A program made the position numbers and the translations under genes. From NCBI RefSeq assembly GCF_003368535.1, contig NZ_QSLN01000001.1, positions 366,453-430,452 of the forward strand: a stretch of DNA of 64,000 bases. Reading direction: 5' to 3'. The notes beneath the pieces were generated by a model. The model worked only from the letters and a program-made list of their open reading frames with translations. It did no database searches and had not been told where the DNA came from. Origin of the DNA: Ammonifex thiophilus (GTDB lineage Bacteria; Bacillota; Desulfotomaculia; Desulfotomaculales; Ammonificaceae). Each line of letters begins with the position of its first letter. Position 1 is the stretch's first letter. Of this stretch, positions 58,790-64,000 are shown piece after piece.

Positions 58790-59137
58790 ATGTGGGTGTA
58801 TGCCCGACACCCTGATACCGGCGAGCTAGTCCCAGTGGGCCAAATCAAGGACGGGAGGTTCATCAAGAAGGTCCGAACTCGCCAGAAGCTCCGTGTTATG
58901 GATGCATATGGCATCGATGCGAGCGTGGTCGAGGAGCTGAGGAAACAGGGAGTTACGGAAATCGAATTACACGAGGTGGACACAGGAAAACTTTACAACC
59001 TGCCCCTCCCTGTGTTCCTGGAAAAAGCGGTCATCCGGTCGATAGGGAAGTTCCCCCCCCGGCTGTATCTCCCCTTGCGTTACTGGGCCACCGAGGAAGG
59101 AGGTGAGGAAAGCCCACCCAACCGCAACTTCCGCTAA
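58790..59137 (+). CDS. Unknown protein (element cargo)
   Basis: 115 residues, ATG 58790 behind GGAGGTGA. It starts with WVYARHPDTGELVPVGQIKD, a beta-rich stretch, then basic segments and KLYNLPLPVFLEKAVIRSIG. No family recognised. Located between the origin-like repeats and a second regulator. Confidence 0.6.
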   Translation: MWVYARHPDTGELVPVGQIKDGRFIKKVRTRQKLRVMDAYGIDASVVEELRKQGVTEIELHEVDTGKLYNLPLPVFLEKAVIRSIGKFPPRLYLPLRYWATEEGGEESPPNRNFR

Positions 59138-59168
59138 TGATTGATTATGTCAACTTACGAGGAGGGTG

Positions 59169-59630
59169 ATGGCGGTGAACCTGGTACGCTACTGGATGGA
59201 GAGGAAAGGGCTAACTTTGGACGAGCTGTGCCAGAGAACCAATGTGAATAGGCGAACTTTGGAAAAGGTTGTCCAAGGAGTGGCGAAAAGCACTGGGTTT
59301 CCAAGCGTGGATGAGGCAATAGCCAGGGCTTTGGGTGTGGAGATTTGGCAAGCGTTTCCGTTGGCCCCCCATTGTCTCCCGAACCCACTGGTGGCCGAAT
59401 ACTTGAGACAGAAAAGGAAAACTGAAGCCAAGCAGGCCACCCAGAAGCCCGAAACCGATTCTGCCTTTGATGAATGGTGGCGTGAGCATCGAGCGAGGGT
59501 GGAGGAGAACCGGAGAGCTTTAGAGGAGGGACCCTACCCACCTGCATATAGTCAAACACAACCTGGCGTGTGGGAGGGTGTCGGTCACTGGACCACCTGG
59601 GAGCGACGCCAGCACCAACGCCAGCGGTGA
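59169..59630 (+). CDS. Putative HTH protein (element cargo)
   Basis: 153 residues from ATG 59169 (GTG 59175 has better spacing to GAGGAGGG). N-terminal HTH-like LTLDELCQRTNVNRRTLEKV followed by a helix with EAIARALGVEIWQAFPL, as in Cro/CI-type regulators. The C-terminal half is charged and rich in W, R and E with no known motif. Probably a second regulator. Confidence 0.6.
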   Translation: MAVNLVRYWMERKGLTLDELCQRTNVNRRTLEKVVQGVAKSTGFPSVDEAIARALGVEIWQAFPLAPHCLPNPLVAEYLRQKRKTEAKQATQKPETDSAFDEWWREHRARVEENRRALEEGPYPPAYSQTQPGVWEGVGHWTTWERRQHQRQR

Positions 59631-59756
59631 CCGGCTACCGCATAGGGGTAGGGGGGAACTAGCCCCCCCGTCCTGGAAACCGCACTACCCTAATTTTTCC
59701 ACAAAATTTTTCCCTTCCGGGAAGTAAATTTCCAGACTTTTGGAAGGAGTGAGAGT

Positions 59757-59996
59757 ATGCTAACTGCTGAAGAGAGGGAGACGATAATCAGGTGGTCGGA
59801 AGCGAAGGACGAAGAATTGAGTATATACACTGCGTCGCCTAAAGTGTTCAGGTGGTTAGTCAAGCTGGGACTTCAACCGAAGTATGTCGTTCCCGACAAG
59901 GACGGAAACCCTGTGGCTTGGGAATTCGAACTACCGTCCACGAAAGGGGCGTGGCGACTGGTGAGGTCCGCTCTGAATAAGGTCTTTACCCGCTGA
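59757..59996 (+). CDS. Unknown small protein (element cargo)
   Basis: 79 residues, ATG 59757 behind GGAAGGAGTGAG. Contains SIYTASPKVFRWLVKLGLQP and a polar C-terminus. Such short proteins with this pattern occur near replication genes of mobile elements, but I cannot assign a role. A large inverted repeat lies after its stop. Confidence 0.55.
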   Translation: MLTAEERETIIRWSEAKDEELSIYTASPKVFRWLVKLGLQPKYVVPDKDGNPVAWEFELPSTKGAWRLVRSALNKVFTR

Positions 59997-60022
59997 AACC
60001 CTGCAAAAAAACACAGGTTTTC

Positions 60023-60106
60023 GAGGGTAAAAGTGGCGGAGGGTATTTAGATATATGCCCCCCCGCTTTTACCCTCTCAAAACACGCAATATTTGCTCGT
60101 TTTGAG
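60023..60106. repeat. Nested inverted repeats between convergent genes
   Basis: GAGGGTAAAAG (60023-60033) pairs with CTTTTACCCTC (60066-60076), and CTCAAAAC (60076-60083) with GTTTTGAG (60099-60106). They may be a two-way terminator (a run of A at 60005-60011 gives the minus transcript a T tract) or a transfer/recombination site. Confidence 0.5.
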
Positions 60107-60124
60107 GGCAAAACACCCCCGTTC

Positions 60125-60436
60125 TCAGGGGATGACCGAACCCACACTCTGAGGCTGGCATGAGGGGCAGATAATCTCCCCTGGGGGTACGGGTCTCCCA
60201 CAGACAAAACAAAAATAGCCAGTGTTCACCACCTGAGTGGGAACGAACTTTTGCAGTTTCTGCCAGAGAGCATCGGGGTCGATTTCGGGGAAGGCCACCT
60301 TCAACAGAAGGTTTTCGTACGAGCCTTCAATGCGGGCGTTATCGAAGAATTTGACTGCGGATTTCCTGGCTTGCCTTCTCTCGTACTCGGTGAAGCAATA
60401 GGGTGGGTCTTTGAGGTCCTTCAGGGCTTGAACCAC
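60125..60436 (-). CDS. Unknown protein with C-terminal zinc ribbon (element cargo)
   Basis: At least 103 residues. GTG 60436 is the only usual start, but the frame stays open upstream to a stop near 60518 and the family-like start could be CTG 60472 (KAWLELARAIVVQALKDLKD would then be included). A helical body resembling small phage/plasmid proteins is followed by FCFVCGRPVPPGEIICPSC. Third gene after the integrase on the same strand. Confidence 0.6.
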   Translation of the reverse strand: MVQALKDLKDPPYCFTEYERRQARKSAVKFFDNARIEGSYENLLLKVAFPEIDPDALWQKLQKFVPTQVVNTGYFCFVCGRPVPPGEIICPSCQPQSVGSVIP

Positions 60437-60531
60437 AATCGCTCTGGCGAGTTCGAGCCACGCTTTCAGAAGACCACCCCTGAAGTCAATGCTATCAGAA
60501 ATTGGGCCGGGGATGTACCCCGGTCCTTAAA

Positions 60532-60699
60532 CTACTCTTCCGCCATTTCCTCTCCCATCTTCACTCCCAGGGTGAACATGGAAAGTGCCAGCATTAGGGT
60601 GGCCCGGTCCTTCTCCTCCTCCACCAGGGCGGGGAGGTGGGGAAGACCGTACTCCGGTCCCATGCTGGCGAGTTCACGGAGGGTGTCCCAGCTCAGCAT
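60532..60699 (-). CDS. Small unknown protein directly after the integrase gene
   Basis: 55 residues from ATG 60699 to TAG 60532-60534. AAAGGAGGTGAG stands 8 bases before the start, inside the end of the integrase gene, so translation is likely. The peptide starts MLSWDTLRELASMGPEYGLP and is helical with an acidic end. Position next to the integrase allows a directionality-factor role, but it is not basic and no HTH is seen, so this is open. Confidence 0.6.
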   Translation of the reverse strand: MLSWDTLRELASMGPEYGLPHLPALVEEEKDRATLMLALSMFTLGVKMGEEMAEE

Positions 60700-60704
60700 C
60701 CATC

Positions 60705-61649
60705 TCACCTCCTTTCCGGGGGTATCTTCCTTACTCTGTGCCTCCTGGGTAGGATGGCGTTGACGGGAGAAGCCAGGTCGTGCTGTTCCTTCAGGTCCTG
60801 CTGGGTCAAGGCCACATACACTTTCGTCATGGTCAAGTCCCTGTGGCCCAAAGTTCTCTGCAAAGCTAAGGCGTGGCCTCCATTTCTAAGGAACCACAAT
60901 GCGAATGCGTGTCTCAGGTCGTACGGTCGGATTTTCACTCCCAACCGCTTCGAGTAAATCTCCAACCTGTCGCTCCAAGTGTAGCGGTTCAAGGGAGTTC
61001 CGTCCTGGGTGCAGAAGACGGGAACCCCGTCGCCCCAGGCGGGATGCCTCGCTTGGAGCAGTTGCTTTATGGCCTCCGCCGTTGCGGGGGAAATGGGGAG
61101 GGTGCGGGAAATCCTGGTCTTGGCGTTATCCGCACGGACATAGACTTCGAGAGACCGAAGGTTGATGTCTTCAGGTAGAAGGGAAAAGGCTTCCGATGGT
61201 CTAATACCCGTGTCCAGGGTTAGGAGAATCAAAGCGTAGTCTCTCAACCCTGTAAAGGTGGACCTGTCGGGGAGATTCACCAACCTGCGGAGAGTGTCGA
61301 TGTCCAGACTGACGATTCTCCCTTCCGCTTTTCTCTTCTTGAAGCCTTCCACCGGGTTTTCGGTGAAGATCCCCTCCCTGAGACACCACTTGAAAAAGCT
61401 CGACAGGTAAGCCAGCCTGATGTTGTAGGTGGCGGGTTTGATCTTCTCTCCCAGGAAGGCGTAGACCGCCTTTTTAAGCTTGCTTCCGCCTTCCCAGGCG
61501 TAGGGATGTCTCTTAAAGAAGAGGGAGATTACCTCTGCGTGGCTCCTCACGGTGCTTTGTTTTAGTCCCTGTGCCTGCTTGAAGCATAGGTACTGCTGAA
61601 GTGCGTCTTCCCATGTGGGAAAGCCCCTCCTGGAACCCCTCCTGGGCAT
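60705..61649 (-). CDS. int: Tyrosine recombinase/integrase
   Basis: 314 residues. SAM-like N-terminal domain (WEDALQQYLCFKQAQGLKQS) and a catalytic domain with Arg in DTGIRPSEAFSL, the HxxR box DLRHAFALWFLRNG, the His in LGHRDLTMTKVYVAL and the Tyr nucleophile there. All catalytic residues are present. It inserts and excises the element at the tRNA-Leu gene lying 145 bases upstream on the same strand. Confidence 0.92.
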   Translation of the reverse strand: MPRRGSRRGFPTWEDALQQYLCFKQAQGLKQSTVRSHAEVISLFFKRHPYAWEGGSKLKKAVYAFLGEKIKPATYNIRLAYLSSFFKWCLREGIFTENPVEGFKKRKAEGRIVSLDIDTLRRLVNLPDRSTFTGLRDYALILLTLDTGIRPSEAFSLLPEDINLRSLEVYVRADNAKTRISRTLPISPATAEAIKQLLQARHPAWGDGVPVFCTQDGTPLNRYTWSDRLEIYSKRLGVKIRPYDLRHAFALWFLRNGGHALALQRTLGHRDLTMTKVYVALTQQDLKEQHDLASPVNAILPRRHRVRKIPPERR

Positions 61650-61729
61650 AAAGATACCCCCTCCTGGTTCTGTGAGGGGGTAGCGAGAACGGTGGTAAAG
61701 GTGGGAAAGCTTTCAGCTCACCGGATTCA

Positions 61730-61779
61730 GCTTTTCAGGGTGGGTCCTGGAAGAACCTTCCAAAAACCCACCTGAAAGC
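61730..61779. other. Inverted repeat between integrase and tRNA-Leu
   Basis: GCTTTTCAGGGTGGGT (61730-61745) faces ACCCACCTGAAAGC (61766-61779), with GGAAG/CTTCC inside. A further AAGCTTTCA lies at 61708-61716. It could be an integrase arm-binding site or an operator of int. Confidence 0.4.
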
Positions 61780-61791
61780 TTGGATTCTAGA

Positions 61792-61852
61792 TTTGGTGCG
61801 GGCGAGAGGACTTGAACCTCCACGGGGGTTACCCACCAGATCCTAAGTCTGG
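61792..61852. repeat. Attachment-site repeat inside intact tRNA-Leu
   Basis: Right copy of the 61-bp att repeat (partner 55321-55381). It supplies the 3' half of the intact tRNA-Leu, so the element keeps the tRNA functional after insertion. Strand exchange probably takes place in or near the anticodon arm, where the repeat ends. Confidence 0.9.
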
Positions 61853-61878
61853 CGCGTCTGCCATTCCGCCACGCCCGC
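61794..61878 (-). tRNA. tRNA-Leu (anticodon TAG)
   Basis: 85 bases including encoded CCA. Acceptor stem GCGGGCG/CGCCCGC, D-loop with TGGCAGACGCGCC, anticodon stem CCAGA/TCTGG with loop CTTAGGA (anticodon TAG, reads CUA), a long variable arm typical of class II tRNA, and T-loop GGTTCAAGTCC. Its 3' half is the att repeat. Confidence 0.95.
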
Positions 61879-61895
61879 ACCTTTAACCACATGAA

Positions 61896-61925
61896 ATTTT
61901 AACACAAAGAGCGAACCCGCGCCAA
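61896..61925 (-). promoter_or_regulatory. Promoter of tRNA-Leu
   Basis: On the minus strand TTGGCG, 18 bases, TAAAAT, with TAAAAT ending 17 bases before the tRNA 5' end. Confidence 0.55.
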
Positions 61926-61929
61926 CTAG

Positions 61930-61948
61930 GCCGTCGGGTCCTGACGGC
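61930..61948 (-). terminator. Possible terminator after the purine permease gene
   Basis: Stem GCCGTC/GACGGC with a 7-base loop, 4 bases beyond the stop of the permease gene on the minus strand. No T tract follows, so this is weak. Confidence 0.35.
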
Positions 61949-61952
61949 GAGC

Positions 61953-63311
61953 TTACCGGCTAAGGAAGAGGAAATAGAGCATAAAGATACCGGCTAGGCC
62001 CCACAAAACGGGGTGTACCTCCCGTCTCCTCCCCCGCACTACCTTCAGAAGGGGATAGGCCATCACGCCGAAAGCGATGCCGTTGGCGATGCTATAAGTC
62101 AAGGGCATCAAGACCACCGTGAGAAAAGCGGGAACGGCCTCGTCCGTTTCGTCCCAGCGGATGCGCAGAAAGTTACGCGCCATGAGGATGCCCACGGTGA
62201 TGAGGGCCGGTGCCGTCACTGCTGGAGTAACGATATGGAGTAGAGGAGCGAAGAAAAGACCTAGGAGGAAAAGCAAGGCCACCGTCACTGCTGTGAGTCC
62301 TGTCCGGCCTCCCGCTGCCACGCCGGTAGAGGACTCGATGTAAGAGGTGGTCGAGGAAGTGCCGAGCCAAGCCCCGATCATAATGGCGACCGCATCGGAG
62401 ATCAGCGCCCGCCCTCCTCCCACAAGACGCCCCTCCCGAAGAAGGCCAGCCTGGTTGCCAACCGCCAGGAGCGTCCCCGTGGCGTCGAAGAAGTCTACGA
62501 ACAGTATGGTGAATACTACAAAGAGAAAGGCGCCTGGATGAAGCCAGAGACCAGAGAAATCCAGCTTCCCTAGAGTAGGCTGCAGGCTGGGGATAGTGCC
62601 CACGACTTCGCTTAAGCGGTGGGGAGCTGGGATGAGCCCCAGAATCATTCCCGCAATCGCTGTGATAACCATACCGTAGAAAACGGCTGCTCTTACCCGC
62701 CGGGCCAGCAGTATAACGGTGACGGCCAAGCCGAAGAGGGCCAGGAGGACGTTGGGATCGTGAAGAGAACCCAGGCGCGGGATTCCTGCCTTCGGATCGA
62801 CGACGATAAGGCCGGCGCTTTTAAGGCCGATGAGGGCGATAAACAAACCAATGCCGGCACTGGTAGCGTACTTGAGGCTTTCGGGAATCGCTGCTATGAT
62901 GGCTTCCCGCACGTGAAAGAGAACCAGGAGGAAGAAGATAAAGCCGGAGACGAACACGGCTCCCAGAGCTTTCGGCCAGGGTATACCCATACCCAAGACG
63001 ACCGAGTAGGCGAAAAAGGCTAAAAGTCCCATTCCTGGTGCCTGAGCAACGGGGTAGTTAGCGTAAAGCCCCATGATGAGAGTGCCCACCGCTGCCGCGA
63101 GGGCGGTAGCAACGAAGACACTTTCTTTTGGCATGCCGGCTTCGCCGAGAACTTGGGGAACAACGAAGAGAACGTAGGCCATTGATAGGAAGGTGGTGAG
63201 TCCTGCCAAAAGCTCGCGGCGGACGCTGGTGCCTCGCTCCGAAAGCTGAAAGAGTCGCTCGAGCAGGGAGGAAAAGCTTGACGCTGCGGTTAAAGCCTCT
63301 TGCTGTTTCAT
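61953..63311 (-). CDS. NCS2-family purine permease (AzgA/PbuG-like)
   Basis: 452 residues, ATG 63311, about 12-14 membrane segments. LAGLTTFLSMAYVLFVVPQV near the start, QAPGMGLLAFFAYSVVLGMG, and STTSYIESSTGVAAGGRTGL are strong marks of the AzgA-like hypoxanthine/guanine/adenine branch. It imports nucleobases by proton symport. No purine riboswitch is visible upstream, but a good promoter is (63361-63389). Confidence 0.92.
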   Translation of the reverse strand: MKQQEALTAASSFSSLLERLFQLSERGTSVRRELLAGLTTFLSMAYVLFVVPQVLGEAGMPKESVFVATALAAAVGTLIMGLYANYPVAQAPGMGLLAFFAYSVVLGMGIPWPKALGAVFVSGFIFFLLVLFHVREAIIAAIPESLKYATSAGIGLFIALIGLKSAGLIVVDPKAGIPRLGSLHDPNVLLALFGLAVTVILLARRVRAAVFYGMVITAIAGMILGLIPAPHRLSEVVGTIPSLQPTLGKLDFSGLWLHPGAFLFVVFTILFVDFFDATGTLLAVGNQAGLLREGRLVGGGRALISDAVAIMIGAWLGTSSTTSYIESSTGVAAGGRTGLTAVTVALLFLLGLFFAPLLHIVTPAVTAPALITVGILMARNFLRIRWDETDEAVPAFLTVVLMPLTYSIANGIAFGVMAYPLLKVVRGRRREVHPVLWGLAGIFMLYFLFLSR

Positions 63312-63360
63312 CGCTACTTGACCTTACCCTTTCTCCTTTCCGAGCGTGGATGCTTGGTCC

Positions 63361-63389
63361 ATTTTATCGAGGCTGTCCGCGCCCGTCAA
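63361..63389 (-). promoter_or_regulatory. Promoter of the purine permease gene
   Basis: On the minus strand TTGACG (63389-63384), exactly 17 bases, TAAAAT (63366-63361), 49 bases before the ATG. Near-consensus housekeeping promoter. Confidence 0.65.
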
Positions 63390-63463
63390 GCAAGTCAAGG
63401 GCTTTGGATCGTGTCAACCTACTGTAGGAGTCTCGAGCCCCACCATCCCCGGACCAGGACGAA

Positions 63464-64000
63464 CTACCAGAGAAGATCGATGTTCCGGCTCAAAGCTTTG
63501 AGGGCTCTGGTTAATGATGTTACCGGACCTCGCAGCGCAGGAAGATTACCGAACACCTCACCCGATACTTTCCTCAGCCTCTGCCTCTCTTCCTCAATAG
63601 CAGCCTTATCGATCTCTAAAGCCCTTAAGCCCTCCCTCCATCGAGCTATATACTGCTCCTGCAAGGAAACACCGTTTGCCTTCGCTACCCGCAACCGGGC
63701 CATCCGGTCTACCCCACGAGCACTCCATGCCATCGGCCGTGACGATAACCGCGCTGCCAAAATGTGACTTACGTGTGCCTCCGCACTCACCCCAAGCCGG
63801 ACCTCCGGGTAAAGCCGGTATGCCATTATCCCCTCCCAGTTCTGATCTATGTAGCGCCGACAATCCCGCACCGCCTTCCTCCGGCCAGGAGTCTCCGCCT
63901 TCCTCGCCGTTCCCTTCAGTACCTTCTCTACCCCCACCCGATCACCACGCCTCAAGGCTGCCCAAATCTCTCCATATGCCTCTTTGTCCTTCCCTAAAGC
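63464..64000 (-). CDS. UPF0236/ISLre2-type transposase, C-terminal part, continues past the window
   Basis: The frame is open to base 64000, so TTG 63955 is internal and the start lies outside. CRRYIDQNWEGIMAYRLYPE, GVSAEAHVSHILAARLSSRP and MAWSARGVDRMARLRVAKAN are typical of the UPF0236 C-terminal region. The visible part is unbroken, so the element may be intact. It is a relative of the decayed copy at 12857-13662. Confidence 0.85.
   Translation of the reverse strand, partial: ALGKDKEAYGEIWAALRRGDRVGVEKVLKGTARKAETPGRRKAVRDCRRYIDQNWEGIMAYRLYPEVRLGVSAEAHVSHILAARLSSRPMAWSARGVDRMARLRVAKANGVSLQEQYIARWREGLRALEIDKAAIEEERQRLRKVSGEVFGNLPALRGPVTSLTRALKALSRNIDLLW

Larger units (their letters stand above)
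55382..61852. mobile_element. 6.5 kb integrative element in tRNA-Leu
   Basis: Bounded by 61-bp direct repeats (55321-55381 and 61792-61852), of which the right one restores an intact tRNA-Leu. A tyrosine integrase is adjacent to the tRNA. Cargo is plasmid-like: an HTH regulator, a primase/ATPase replication protein, iteron-like repeats, small regulators and several unknown proteins; no capsid, tail or conjugation genes are seen. It may be a small integrative plasmid or a phage satellite. AT content is somewhat above that of the metabolic genes. Confidence 0.85.

Noticed and set aside
63312..63463. Purine riboswitch upstream of the NCS2 permease
   Set aside because: No three-way-junction core or the conserved TATA/loop blocks are present; only a promoter and transposon flank are seen.

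Overview
The window looks like chromosome of a moderately GC-rich, anaerobic, carbon-fixing (acetogen-like) member of the Firmicutes/Clostridia, probably a thermophile of the Moorella/Ammonifex type. The grounds are a complete acetyl-CoA synthase/CO dehydrogenase operon, a dipicolinate (spore) operon, lipoprotein-style ABC transporters, many GTG/TTG starts with strong GGAGG ribosome sites, and ISLre2-type (UPF0236) transposase remnants. The genus is inference; the gene content is read from the sequence.

Layout. 1-1773: end of a chemoreceptor gene. 1845-9189: a Moco/tungsten-cofactor type riboswitch with its own terminator, then a probable single operon with a molybdate/tungstate ABC importer, a FecCD-type ABC importer, a radical SAM protein and an unknown protein. 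9196-13662: a small accessory region with a VapBC-like toxin-antitoxin pair, a duplicated module of small proteins plus membrane proteins, and a decayed IS element. 13796-15300: a phasin-like protein and a membrane-anchored phosphatase-fold protein. 15473-36527: one 21 kb same-strand block for the Wood-Ljungdahl pathway: cooC, NuoE/NuoF/ferredoxin/NuoG-like electron-transfer subunits, acsA, acsB, acsC, the corrinoid-protein activator, a second cooC, acsD, acsE, a fused double HdrA, MvhD, MetV and MetF. 36439-38291: polysaccharide deacetylase and YtaF-like protein. 38379-42692: dapB-spoVFA-spoVFB-asd-dapA, linking lysine/diaminopimelate and spore dipicolinate synthesis. 42689-45116: an SsuABC/TauABC-like importer. 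45197-46294: a second radical SAM protein. 46291-54007: flavodiiron protein, Rrf2 regulator and cydABDC (cytochrome bd oxidase), an oxygen-defence set. 54072-55304: a secreted transglutaminase-like protein. 55321-61852: a 6.5 kb integrative element in a tRNA-Leu gene, with integrase, primase/ATPase replication protein and iteron-like repeats. 61953-64000: purine permease and a partial transposase.

How the parts fit. Carbon fixation needs nickel and iron-sulphur enzymes (AcsA/AcsB matured by CooC), a corrinoid methyl shuttle (AcsCDE plus its activator) and a methylene-tetrahydrofolate reductase (MetFV). HdrA, MvhD and the NuoEFG-like subunits next to them are the expected electron carriers, but their arrangement is unusual: HdrB and HdrC are absent, HdrA is doubled, and the large NuoG/FDH-like subunit lacks the usual Cys/Sec of formate dehydrogenase. 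The cofactor-sensing riboswitch at 1.9 kb would match Mo/W import to the needs of formate dehydrogenase and similar enzymes encoded elsewhere.

The most interesting items are the riboswitch with an exact 10-nt antiterminator, the NuoEFG/double-HdrA electron module inside the acs operon, the plasmid-like integrative element with iterons, and the duplicated unknown membrane module at 10-12.7 kb. No CRISPR array or rRNA gene was seen.
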